NCBI GenBank assembly: GCA_039519185.1
Contig: CM076847.1
Location: 90,120,360-90,184,359 of the forward strand
Source of the DNA: Astragalus membranaceus
Lineage: Eukaryota; Streptophyta; Magnoliopsida; Fabales; Fabaceae
Reading direction: 5' to 3'
Length of the DNA stretch: 64,000 bases
Shown here: positions 54,347 through 64,000 of the stretch, piece by piece
Layout: every line of letters begins with the position of its first letter
How positions within the stretch are numbered: the stretch's first letter is position 1
The notes under the pieces: model-generated
What the model was told of the DNA's origin: nothing
The model's input: only the letters and a program-made list of their open reading frames with translations
Database searches by the model: none
Program-made: the position numbers and the translations under genes

Positions 54347-56401
54347 AAATCTTCGACAGGATTTGTGGTGCAAATCTTCTTGGTGTCTGCTTCACTGGCT
54401 TCTTTTCTGGTCGTATAGGCAGCTTCAATTCCACTACTTCTCGACTCAAACCTGGCATCTCATTGTAGTCCCAAGCAAAACAGTCTTTAAATTCCTTCAA
54501 AAGTTCGACAGTTTTCACCCTGAAAGCTTTGTCAATCTTTGCACTAATATATGTTGACCTTTTTACAGAGCCATCTCCCAAGTCAATTTCTTCCAAGGGA
54601 TTTCGTGCTTGTATTTTCTTGGTCGAACCCATTGGGTCCTTTTCAAAACCTAAAGGCTCATCATCATATACACAATCAAGCCTTTGGTCTTCGACCAAGT
54701 CTTCCTTACTATTACTGTCACTGGCTTCAGCAACCATTTGTTGTTGTAACTCAGCTTCCAAAGCCGCTTTTTCTTTGTTTTCGGCCACATAGCCCGTAAT
54801 TCTATCCCATGCATTGGTCTTAGACATAAATAAACTATTTATGGTCCATCCCACCCAGTAGGCTTGCAAAAGCCTCTTGGGTGATTATCCTCATCCATAA
54901 CCTCCCTCTCCCATATAAATCCATAGTTTGGGTGAAGAGTAACTGAGGAAAACGCATTATCTTGGTGTACATAACCATCAGAAGAAGAACATGGCGCAAT
55001 GCTCGCCAATTGTTTGTCGAAAGTTTTCTTAGTGATAGTATTTACCTCCGCTTTGAAGTAACTCTGATCACCTTCAATGTTTTCGACCAAACCAACTTCT
55101 CTCCAAATAATGAGCCTTTGGTGAACAGTTGATGGTATTTCCCCCACGCCATGTATCCACTCTCTTCCTAGCAACAAGTTGTAGTTAGCCTTAGAAGGAA
55201 CTACAAGAAACAACGTTGATCTTTTGATGCTACCCACAGCTAACTCGACTTCAATGGCTCCAAGTGAGTGGCCAGTTTTGCCTTCATAATTTGTGAGTAC
55301 CACGTTGTGTGGCCTCAAATCAGTATCACATTTACCAATTTTCCTCAACAAATGTTGTGGCATCAAGTTTACAGCAGCACCACCGTCGACCAAAATATTG
55401 TTGACACCTATGTTGTTCACTTTAGCTTGAATGAACAAAGGTTTGAGATGGTTCATCATTCCACAATCTGGTTTCTCAAATACAACATGTTGTTCTTCGA
55501 CACAACCATTCTTCAGAACATAGTAACAAATTGGTTTATAAGTAGTCTCTTCGTCGAAATCTTCCTCGACATCATTCACTTCGGAAACTACATCATACTC
55601 AATTGGTAGAATTGAGACCACATTGCATAGGACATCAAATTTCGACCCAGAATCAGCAAAATCAGACTCCATTTCTTCATCTAAGTCAAAGCCTTCTTTA
55701 ATTGCTGAGAGTGGAGGAAATATCCTCTCAGTAGCTGGCTTTCTAGCCACTTCGACAGCCACTTGCTTACCTTGTTTTTTGTTAGAACTCTCTACTTGTC
55801 CTGCACCAATAGCTCTCTTTTGGCGATGGTGTCTGCGCCATTGAGTTCTAGTCATGGGATTCTTCCCCTTGTAATTGTTGTTATAGGCATACTTGTTAGA
55901 TTCAAGTGCCTTGTTTCGGCCAGTAGTACTGGTGCTGCCCTTGACCATTTTTGTGGGTTTTGGTTGATACCTAACGCTTTTCCCACCAGAATTCACGGGT
56001 AAGTATCCAGTATTCTTTCCACCAGAGTACACCCATTTCTCTACAGGAGACTTTGTTGATGGAACATAAGTCTTAAGTTGCTCTTTCTGAGTATGCTTTG
56101 TCGAAGTAACTTTGTATGGTATCCCTCTTTTGTTGAAACTGAACTTTGGCCTTTTGTCGACCCATTTTCCTTTCCGCTTCAATTGAGGTCGATAACCTTC
56201 AAGGCTCTTTGCAGCCTCTTTGTCAAAGACATAACTGCATCTTGGACATGGCATCACTTCTGTGTTGCTTATCTTGCAACGATTAAGGAAATCAATTAAT
56301 TCCTCTTCTGCTTTTGGGTAAGCAACTTTCATTTTCTCAGCATATTGGTCTTCAGTGACCATTTCGACATTAGGCTTAGAAATTTCAGTATCTTTTCTCA
56401 A
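54347..56401 (-). pseudogene. Gypsy protease region to RT start
   Basis: A 520-residue frame (56401-54839) with a basic linker, then the retropepsin-like core AKVNNIGVNNILVDGGAAVN and LMPQHLL, VVLTNYEGKTGHSLGAIEVE and NYNLLLGREWIHGVG. The usual D-[ST]-G-A is D-G-G-A here. The overlapping frame 54869-54327 carries FKDCFAWDYNEMPGLSREVV and IRPEKKPVKQTPRRF, the segment just before the RT fingers, and then runs into LINE sequence at about 54345. Confidence 0.88.
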
Positions 56402-56615
56402 ATTATCATTTTCAACAATAACTCCAGTGGCTTAGACAACCATGATGTCGACTTCAGCATACATTGCCTCTGCTATTGGAAGAGGATCAGTGTCGAACTG
56501 CATTGGAGGCTTTGATTTGTCACCAAATTTCAGCCTACCTTCATTGAGAGCTTTCTGGACCAAATCCCTGAAAATAACACAACGAGAAGTGTTATGGCCT
56601 AAAATGTTATGGAAT

Positions 56616-58184
56616 TTACAAAAAACCCCTTTTCTTTCTTTGTTCCAATGGTGGTATTTTCAGGCCTTTAGGCACCAAAATTTGACCATCAGTAACTAAA
56701 AGATCAAATATTTCATCACATTTAGAAACATCAAAGGTGTAAGTTTTTGTAACAAACTTATCATTTTTAGGCTCGACAGGATTTTTCCCATCTGATGGCT
56801 TTAACACTTTACATGTATAAGGAGGCCCAGGTTTTAATTCTGCAATATTAACCTCTTCTTCGACATCCTCATACGATATGTCAAATTCCTGGTCGCTGTC
56901 ATTAGTGTCGACATATGCGATTTTTTCTTTTTTATTATTGAACCTACTAGTACTAACCTTTTCAGCTTTAAGCCTTTCGACCTGTCGAACTCTATCAGCC
57001 AATTGTGCCATATCTTAAGTGTAGAGTATCTAATTTCTTTCTTACAGAATAGTCTAGGCCACCAGCAGCCATTTCGACTAACTTGTGTTCAGGCACTTGA
57101 GTAAAGCACCTTGCTTTGAGAAGTCTAAATCTATTGAGATAGTCATCAATAGACTCCACCATTTTACGTCGAACGCTAGCCAATTCCTTAAGACTAATCT
57201 TGCATTGGCCCATATAGAATTGCTCATGGAAAGCCTTTTCTAACTGATTCCAATTAAAAATGGAATGTGGAGGTAAAGTGGTGAACCAAGTAAAAGCATT
57301 TTTAGTTAGAGAATTTGGAAAGTATTTCATTCTTAAATTCTCATTGTGTGCTATGTCACCAGCCACAGTTAAATAACGAGCAACGTGTTCAACAGTAGAT
57401 TCGCTAGTTTCCCCAGCGAATTTTGTGAACTTAGGGATTTTCCATCCCCTGGGTAATTCTGTTTGCAATATATAATCCGACAAAGGTGACACAAAATTAG
57501 GCCTATGTAGGCCTAACATTCTGAATTTGAGGAATTTGCTGGTTATGCACTGGTGGAGTGCCAAAGAAATCAGCAATTCTTCCCATTTGTGTTGCTAACA
57601 TTTGGTAACTATTATTTGTGTTTTGTATTAGAGGGTTAAACACTGTACCAATTTGTTGTGTTAACATATTAACCATATCATGATTACTATCATCCATTTG
57701 TTGCCTTAATGCCAGCAAAGATGATGTGGTCAATGAAGGTTGAACTATGTGTAGGCGTAAATCCTGTAATTGCATTGTCTGCATACGTAGACGAATTTGT
57801 CTGAAGGCCTGCCATCAAGGCTGTTGGCATGCCATATGGATAACTCCTACTGTTCATAGGCAAATTAAATGGCATATTTCCAATCATTGGATTAGTCATT
57901 AAAGGACTTGTTGGTCCTAATATTGATGGCACAGAAGCCATCGCGTTAGTCTGTGTCAATGATGCCGTTGTCATCATCGACACAGGAGTAATTACAGGAG
58001 CAGTTACAGCGGTTACGCCCATAACTGTCGAAGAAGGCATGGAAGCGGTTACTCCCACGACATTCGTAGCGTTAGCGTCGCTAACTGACGCTTGTTCTTG
58101 TGAACTTTGTGCAATTAATGCAGAAGTATTGTTTACATTAGAGCGCGCCATCTTTGAAAGATTTTTACCACTCCTTAAACGCAT
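56616..58184 (-). pseudogene. Gypsy gag
   Basis: Starts MRLRSGKNLSKMARSNVNNT at 58184. The gag core on the 57576-56995 frame reads FTKFAGETSESTVEHVARYL, LTKNAFTWFTTLPP, WNQLEKAFHEQFY and ASVRRKMVESIDDYLNRFRL, the plant Retrotrans_gag pattern. It continues as a coiled, charged segment (AQLADRVRQVERLKAEKV). Broken into three frames. Confidence 0.85.
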
Positions 58185-58267
58185 GCACAGATTAAATCAC
58201 AAGTTTTAAGATTTCAACGAAAAAAACTTTAAAAATTAGCACAAATGTCCCACTGGGCGTGCCAATT

Positions 58268-58951
58268 TGTTTATCGTGTTTTTTGGTAAACACCGCTAGT
58301 TACAAATTAATTTTGCTTGCAGAATCAACTAAAAAATCCTAGAACATTTGTGTTAAAGTTTTTCCAGAAATTATGAGTGTTCTTGCGGTTTAAACTTGAA
58401 AGTATGAAGATAACCGTCGAAGTTATCTCCAGAAAGGAGAATTCTAAGTAGAAGGCGAAGAGAAAACAAATAAAATGCAGAAAACTTAAGAAAGTAAAAG
58501 TGAAATTGAATTAATTGTAAAGAGAATGGTGCACAAGTTCATACATTGTTCTCTGACTCGTTTTCTCTGTGATGTTGGAAGTTTGAGTTTCAGAATTCTG
58601 TATGTGAGTTTGTGACCCGTTTTTCCTATGAAAAATTACTATTTATACAAGGAGGGAAACACAATAACTAACTAATTGTACATAGAAATTAAAAAATGGT
58701 AACTGCCATGTCTTTGACCATAATAACTGCTATGTTGTTTCAACAACGAGCACTTGACTTCTGATCTGTCACTAACTTTCTTCTTGTCGAACCATTGGAT
58801 TCAATTCTTCAATTTCCACTAAGTTAAGCACTGCGTCGAACCTTCTTGGGAAAACTTCTCACTGTCGAAATCAACACCTTTCCTCTTGAAATTAGCAAGT
58901 CAAACCTCGTTGACTGCATTTAATTGAACCTGTCGAAAATGCAGGCTAACA
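58268..58951 (-). repeat. 5' LTR of the minus-strand gypsy element
   Basis: On the minus strand it begins TGTTAGCCTGCATTTTCGAC at 58951 and ends CGATAAACA at 58268, just before the primer site. A TATA box (TATAAATAG) lies at about 58648-58640. Confidence 0.75.
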
Positions 58952-59034
58952 GAGGGACACAAAATTCCGTCGCTAATGACTGAATTAGCGAGGGCCTAAA
59001 AATTCCCTCGCTAATCAGCTTTTTTTTTGTAGTG
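58952..59034 (-). mobile_element. CACTA terminus fragment
   Basis: The minus strand from 59034 reads CACTACAAAAAAAAAGCTG, followed by the subterminal repeats TTAGCGAGGGAATTTT and CCCTCGCTAATTCAG. It is cut by the gypsy LTR, and the other end was not found. Confidence 0.6.
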
Positions 59035-59224
59035 TGATCTGCGATCTTTCCCTAATTTTGATTCTCCTTCGAATCTTTGCTTTTAATTGTTGCTTCGATT
59101 CTTCTCTGGACCTGGACTGGGTTCCTTTTCTTAGAATCTTAATTAGGTTGATTTCTCTCTTCTCTTTGCGATTTTCTCTTTCTCTCAGAATCTTGATTCA
59201 TTTTTTCCTCTTGCTTCCATCGGG

Positions 59225-59352
59225 TGGTTATAGCATTGTCGCTTCCTCCAATTGATTATAGCATTGTCGCTTCCTCCGAATGGTTATAGCATTGTCGCTT
59301 TCTTCGAGTGGTTATAGCATTGTTGCTTCCTTCGAGTAGTTAAAGCATTTGC
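59225..59352 (+). repeat. 28-bp tandem repeat, about 4.5 units
   Basis: Units of TGGTTATAGCATTGTCGCTT plus CCTCCGAA start near 59225, 59254, 59281, 59309 and 59337 (partial). Confidence 0.85.
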
Positions 59353-59470
59353 CTTATGGCTTTGATTTCTGCTGATGTATTTCCGGCATCTCTCTTTGTA
59401 ATTTTCTCTTGTTTTGATGTATCTTGTATTGTTCATGTCAAGCTAGAAGTGTTGTGAATACCTTTTAGCT

Positions 59471-59684
59471 TGTGGGGGACTATTAGATATTATTAGAATA
59501 ATTGAAAATAAGATATTTTATCTTATCTAGATTTTAGGGTTAGTTTGTTAGATCTAGGTTAAGATCAAAGTAATCTTTTTATGGCTATATAAGCCCCTCT
59601 CTAGCTTCACTTTTGTAATCAATCCATTCTCCACAATCAATAAAGATTTTTCACTTTTGCTTTCTCTATTATTGTTATTCAACA
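59471..59684 (+). mobile_element. Probable solo LTR (copia-like)
   Basis: Starts TGTGGGGGACTATTAGATAT and ends GTTATTCAACA, with an internal TATA box (GCTATATAAGCCCC) and a polyadenylation-like AATAAAG 3' of it. No primer site or coding region follows. A target duplication was not seen (TAGCT against TATCC), so the edges are tentative. Confidence 0.5.
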
Positions 59685-59689
59685 TATCC

Positions 59690-59830
59690 TCTGCGCGCGC
59701 AATTGTAAAGACTAATCCTCCGAGGTATTGAGATCCAACCAGGTGTTTTTCCATACGCACCGGTCAGGGATTGAACCCTTGACCAAATGGTTAAGGAGCC
59801 CAAGTATCTACCACTTGTGCTATACCATGT
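59690..59830 (-). mobile_element. tRNA-derived SINE, copy 2
   Basis: On the minus strand: ATGGTATAGCACAAGTGG (A box at 59822-59811), TTAACCATTTGGTCAAGG, then GGTTCAATCCC (B box at 59778-59768) and GGATTAGTCTTTACAATTGC. It is the same family as 39546-39712 and keeps a better B box. It abuts the probable solo LTR. Confidence 0.8.
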
Positions 59831-60016
59831 TGGTTAGAAAATGAGTAGTATGTGCACACGGTGGCTTAATAATGAAATTTACTTATTGATAAAATTTAAA
59901 TAATTCAATTTTTAAGTGCTTTGGGGTGATGTTACTTATACCTCATACTAGTTTGTTTCACTAATAAAATCTAGAGAAAGAGTAAAAAATATGGCTTTTT
60001 TTTAATCTGACATTTA

Positions 60017-60260
60017 GGGTATGTTTGGATAGAGGGTTTAGGAGAGAAGGGGAAGGGAAGGCTTGATTTTCAATTCTAAATTGAGGAAACTATAAAATAT
60101 TTATAAACAAAAAATGAAGTGTGATTAGCAATGTTTTATAATTATCTATCATGTTAGTCTTTCAATTTTTCAAAATCTAAAGTAGATATTAAAATATCGA
60201 GCAAGCCCTCCGAAACCCTCCCCTCCTAAAACCTCTCAAATCCCCCTCTCAAACACACCC
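60017..60260. mobile_element. Tourist/PIF-type MITE with TTA target duplication
   Basis: Inverted ends GGGTATGTTTGGATAGAGGG and, from the right, GGGTGTGTTTGAGAGGGGG. TTA flanks at 60014-60016 and 60261-60263. TTA duplications are typical of PIF/Harbinger. The interior is 244 bp and non-coding. Confidence 0.8.
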
Positions 60261-61352
60261 TTAGTGTTGTCTAGATATGGCTGTTTGATATCTGACTTGA
60301 AAATGATTTTTGCCACAAGCGAATTAGAGGGGTGATAACTCTAATTTATATAGAGTTATTTATATATCTAAACGTAACAAATTGCTTGAAACCCAAGTAT
60401 AAAATATGTTAAATATAGTGGTATTAGTAAAATAACAACATTCTAGGAATTCTGTGATGAATAAAGCATTTTGTATATATATTGGTATGTTTGATCTGTT
60501 TGTTCAGTTTACCTACAGATGATGTTTCTGCACCACGATGCTTCTGCACTTAGTGCTTCTGCACCATCCTGCGCTGAAGATTTATAACCCCACAATGGAA
60601 GCACCTCAATTCATACCTCTGCTCCAAAATTTCTATGACATCATGCTTTGTCACAATTCAGATGGAGCACATGCCCACATGCATAAGGAGGCGCCCACCA
60701 TAAACATCATCATGAAAGGCTACTCACCTAAAGACATATGGCCTTACACAATTGGACCTCTCCTTATGGAAATGTGCTGAACTCAATATCCACATCTAAA
60801 AGATCAGAAAAGCAACCATGGTTAAGCCTCCTTAGGGTAACTTGGTTTTCAAGCAAACCCTCAAGCAAAGGAAATCTCCAAGGCTATAAAAAGGGCTCCC
60901 ACTTCTCACTTGAAGAGCATCACATATCTCACTTGATAATATGTAGATCATACACTTTACTTATATTTTAGTAGTTTCATTTCTTATAGCTTTTATACTA
61001 GATAGTTGGCAAGAAGGTGAGGAAGGAATCGACATCTTCTTCCTTCACTTCTTCATCAACTTGGTGCTTCTGCATCACTAAAAGCATAGAAACTATCAAA
61101 AGAACATTATTTAGTGAAAACATCTCTACCATCTTTCTCAACTGATTTCCTTCGTATTCTTTTACATATTTGCATTCTATTTTTACTAAACTTAAAAACC
61201 CCAAAATTTGTGAGTAGAATAGTAGTACTAATTTATATGCTTTCTAAACATACATAAAGTTAATCCAATCACCGTGGGTTCGACCTTTCTTATCATTGTA
61301 TTACTTGTTTGTGACTGTGTATACTTGCACATCTTTTCACACGCCAAGTTTT

Positions 61353-61370
61353 TGGCGCCGTTGCCGGGGA
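61353..61370 (+). other. Primer binding site (tRNA-Asp type)
   Basis: TGGCGCCGTTGCCGGGGA, as in Athila-lineage gypsy elements. Confidence 0.85.
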
Positions 61371-61465
61371 TTGCCATTAATTTTTGTTGTTTAGATTTAT
61401 AAATTAGTGTTTTATTACTCTGGTAGTTATTTTCTGTGCAGAAACAGGTGCAGATGCACTAGCTT

Positions 61466-63201
61466 ATGCCCAGAGACAAGCCACCAGAATTTGAATTCGA
61501 TCCAGAGATTGAAAGAAGGTTCAGGAGTTTGTTAAGACTTCAAAAGCAAAGAAAGCAAGACTGCAGAAACATGTCTCATCACAGTGAAGGACAGAGCTCA
61601 AGATCAGCCTCAGTTGGAGGAGGACCTGGTTCACAGCATGATACTGAAGAAGGCCACAGAAATCAATTCATCAACATGGGCCCAATAGGTATGATTAATG
61701 ATAGAAATAGACCCATGAGGGATTATGCTATGTTCAATCATCAAAATATGTAAACAAGTATAGCAAGACCTCATATTGATGCTGTTCATTTTGAATTTAA
61801 ACCTATGATGTTCCAAATGCTACAAACAATTGGTCAATTTAGTGGATCTCTCCATGAGGATCCCCATGAGCATTTAAAATAGTTTTTAGAAGTATGTAGT
61901 AACTTTATTCTTTCTGGTGTTAGTGAAGATGCATTTAGACTTAAGCTATTTCCCTACTCTTTAAAAGATAAGGCTAAATCATGGTTAAATTCAATGGAGC
62001 CTAATTCTATCCATTCATGGAATGAAATAGCTGAAAAGTTCTTAGCAAAATATTCCACCCATCAAAAATGCCAGGATGAGAAATGATATTACATCTTTTA
62101 GACAAAAAGAATTTGAATCATTGTTTGAAGCATGGGAAAGATGGAAAGAACTTTTAAGAAAATGTCCACATCATGGTCTGCCTATCATTATTCAAATGGA
62201 AACTTTTTATAATGGTTTAGAACCCCAAACCAGAATAATGCTTGATGCATCATCTGGGGGTGTGTTATTAAACTTGTCTTATAATGAAGCATGTGAATTA
62301 ATTGATAGAATTGCAACCAATAGTTCTAGTTGGCCTACTGAGAGGGTAAGTACCCAAAAGAAACCAGCTGGGGTACATGAAATCAGTGATATATCAGCCC
62401 TATCTGCTCAGTTAGCCTCTCTGACAAACTTATTCAAAAACTTCACTTCAACCAGTGCATCTGTACCTAGTGCAGCTGCACCAACTGAAAACACTGCAGC
62501 AGCCATAGAACAAACCCCCCCAGGAGACACAAGTTGTGTGTATTGTGGAGGAGGCCATTTGTATGAAGAATGTCCCAGCAACCCTGTCTCTGTCAATTTT
62601 GTAGGATATAATAGGAATAACAACCCTTGCTCTAACACCTATAACCCTGGCTGGAAGAACCACCCAAATTTCAGATGGAACAATACTGGTGCATCTGCAC
62701 CTAGTGCTTCTGCACCAGCCACACCACCAGAATTCCATTCTCAGAACAACCAAAGACAACAACCACCTGCCACTGATAACTCCTTAGAAGCCTTGCTCAA
62801 ATCTTTCATTAGTAGGCAAGCACAAGATGCATCTATAAAAAATTTAGAGAATCAGGTGGGACAGTTAGCAACGGCTCTGTATCAAAGACCAATAGGTACA
62901 TTACCATAAAATACAGAAGCTACCACATCCCACAGGCCAGGAAAGGAGCAGGTGAAGGCCATTGCTCTAAGAAGTGGAAAAGATCTTGCAGATCCAGGTG
63001 AGAATCAAGGTGAAGGTAAGGGAGAAAAAAATAAAAATGAAAAAAAATACTCAAGATGCAGAAGCACCAGATGCATCTGCATCTCATGAAGTTCCAACTC
63101 CAAGGTTAGTTCCCAAATACCCTCCTCCTCCTTATCCTCAAAGATTAAAAAAAGCACATGAAGAGAAGCAATTCAGTAAGTTTCTTGAAATTCTAAAATA
63201 G
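61466..63201 (+). pseudogene. Athila-type gag with stops and frameshifts
   Basis: Starts MPRDKPPEFEFDPEIERRFR. A stop at 61751 interrupts it before the gag core, which reads FKPMMFQMLQTIGQFSG, LKDKAKSWLNSMEPNSIHSW and EIAEKFLAKYSTHQK, with a TAG at 61879. After a frame change near 62065 it goes on as RNDITSFRQKEFESLFEAWE, FYNGLEPQTRIMLDASSGG, then a CX2CX4HX4C-like zinc knuckle CVYCGGGHLYEEC (about 62535) and a Pro/Ser/Ala linker with SAPSASAPAT. A TAA at 62907 and another frame change separate a basic segment that ends FLEILK (TAG at 63199). Confidence 0.88.
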
Positions 63202-64000
63202 ATACACATCAATGTTCCCTTAGTTGTAGCACTTCATCAAATGCCTAATTATGCTAAATTTATGAAGGATGTGCTTTCAAAAAGAAGAAGATTAGGGGAT
63301 TTTGAAACAGTTGCTATGTCTAAGGAATGTAGTCTAATTTTACAAAACAAAATTCCAAGAAAACTAAAGGATCCTGGTAGCTTTACAGTCCCATTCTCAA
63401 TAGGAAAATCTTATACAGGTCATGCATTATGTGATTTAGGTGCAAGTATCAACTTAATGCTTAAATCCATATTTACACAACTGGGGATTGGAAATGCTAG
63501 GCCTACCACAGTAACACTTCAACCTGCTGATAGATCAATAGCTTATCCAGAGGGAATCATTGAAGATATTCTGATTAAGGTTGACAAATTTGTATTTCCT
63601 GCAGATTTTGTTATTCTTGATTTTGATGTAGATAAAGAAGTCCCAGCCATTCTTGGGAGACCATTCTTAGCAACTGGGAAAGCACTAATTGATGTGCAAA
63701 AAGGAGAACTAACCATGAGAGTAAATGATCAAGAGGTGAAATTCAATGTGATGAATGCTCTGAAGTATCCTACTGAGGAGAGTGAAGAATGTTCAGCAAT
63801 CACTACTCTTGACCATTTGGTGCAGAAGCAATTCCAGAAGCAGTATAATTATCTCACCAGTGCACTAGCACCAGATGCTTCTGCACCACCTGAAGAAGAA
63901 ATCTTGGAAAAAGACATTTTTTCAAGAAAAGAACCAGCACAAAACGTATGGTCTAGGACTTTTGAATCTCTTAATTTAGAAGACCCTAACCTTAAAAAAA
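63202..64000 (+). pseudogene. Athila-type protease region
   Basis: In one frame: HINVPLVVALHQMPNYAKFM, KDVLSKRRRLGDFETVAMSK, then the retropepsin-like core GHALCDLGASINLM (D-L-G-A), YPEGIIEDILIKVDKFVFPA, and VPAILGRPFLATGKALIDVQ. It continues open to the end of the window, before RT. The stop at 63199-63201 separates it from gag. Confidence 0.88.

Larger units (their letters stand above)
54346..58951 (-). mobile_element. Ty3/gypsy element, minus strand, truncated at RT
   Basis: A 5' LTR (58268-58951) and primer site TTGGCACGCCCAGTGGGAC (58265-58247) are followed on the minus strand by gag, a retropepsin region and the first residues before RT. The sequence then switches to LINE. RT, RNase H, integrase and 3' LTR are absent. 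Frames change near 57780, 57540, 57000 and 54850, and a stop lies at about 56402. Confidence 0.88.
60500..64000 (+). mobile_element. Athila-type Ty3/gypsy element, 5' part, runs off the window
   Basis: The LTR ends near 61341 (CTTTTCACA). The primer site TGGCGCCGTTGCCGGGGA (61353-61370) matches the tRNA-Asp type used by Athila elements. Gag and a protease region follow, with several stops and frameshifts. The LTR start is uncertain (near 60500). RT and the rest lie beyond the window. Confidence 0.85.

Noticed and set aside
59768..59822. tRNA gene suggested by A and B boxes
   Set aside because: Box spacing and the attached 3' region fit a SINE, a second copy exists, and no cloverleaf with acceptor stem can be drawn.

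Overview
The window is plant nuclear DNA. It is AT-rich, has small intron-bearing genes with GT/AG junctions, and carries many plant-type transposons. A giant LTR element with Ogre-like ends (TGTCATACCCC start, primer site TGGCGACTTCACTGGGGAC) beside copia, Athila-type, CACTA, Mutator-type, Helitron, SINE and MITE sequences suggests a legume (Fabaceae). The species cannot be fixed from the window alone.

Layout. 0-21.4 kb is the gene-bearing part. It holds a plant mitochondrial complex I subunit (289-1805, three exons, +), a thylakoid-lumen TPM-type protein of the '15.0 kDa protein 2' type (4101-5076, four exons, +, start codon apparently out of frame), a SAUR auxin-responsive protein (18006-18326, -), and a head-to-head pair made of an acylphosphatase (20229-20808, two exons, -) and a uL18/L18p-type ribosomal protein (20990-21367, +). 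The pair shares a 181-bp promoter with a TGGGCC palindrome. Between the second and third genes lie two decayed copia elements placed tail to tail (5669-8852 + and 8887-13603 -). One has lost RT-RNase H and the other keeps it. A Helitron 3' terminus at 17869 follows a stretch with exon-like pieces.

21.4-41 kb is a transposon patchwork: a minus-strand Helitron end (22072) with four ~117-bp tandem repeats; CACTA element 1 (24633-27239); a Mutator/FAR1-like relic (28600-30095); a second TIR element (31192-34510) interrupted by CACTA element 2 (31492-33989, TAA target duplication); LINE tails; several fold-back MITEs, one with a perfect 9-bp target duplication; a tRNA-derived SINE; and a (TA)31 tract.

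41.1-53.4 kb is one very young 12,252-bp LTR element with 3,056-bp LTRs at a constant offset of 9,196 bp and a CTCGG target duplication. It has no recognisable gag, protease, RT, RNase H or integrase, so it must be moved in trans if it moves. Its LTR carries 11 copies of AATCGATTA upstream of a TATA box. Its predicted R-U5 leader is packed with hairpin families whose stems change in a compensatory way while their loops stay the same. This structured, non-coding leader is the most unusual thing in the window.

53.4-64 kb holds a LINE tail fused to a minus-strand gypsy element truncated at the RT start (LTR 58268-58951), a CACTA end, a probable solo LTR, a second copy of the same SINE family, a TTA-flanked MITE, and the 5' half of a decayed Athila-type gypsy element (LTR, PBS, gag, protease) that runs off the window.

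Coordinates of spliced genes are outer limits; exon limits are in the evidence. All element ages, families and roles come from motifs and repeats read by eye.
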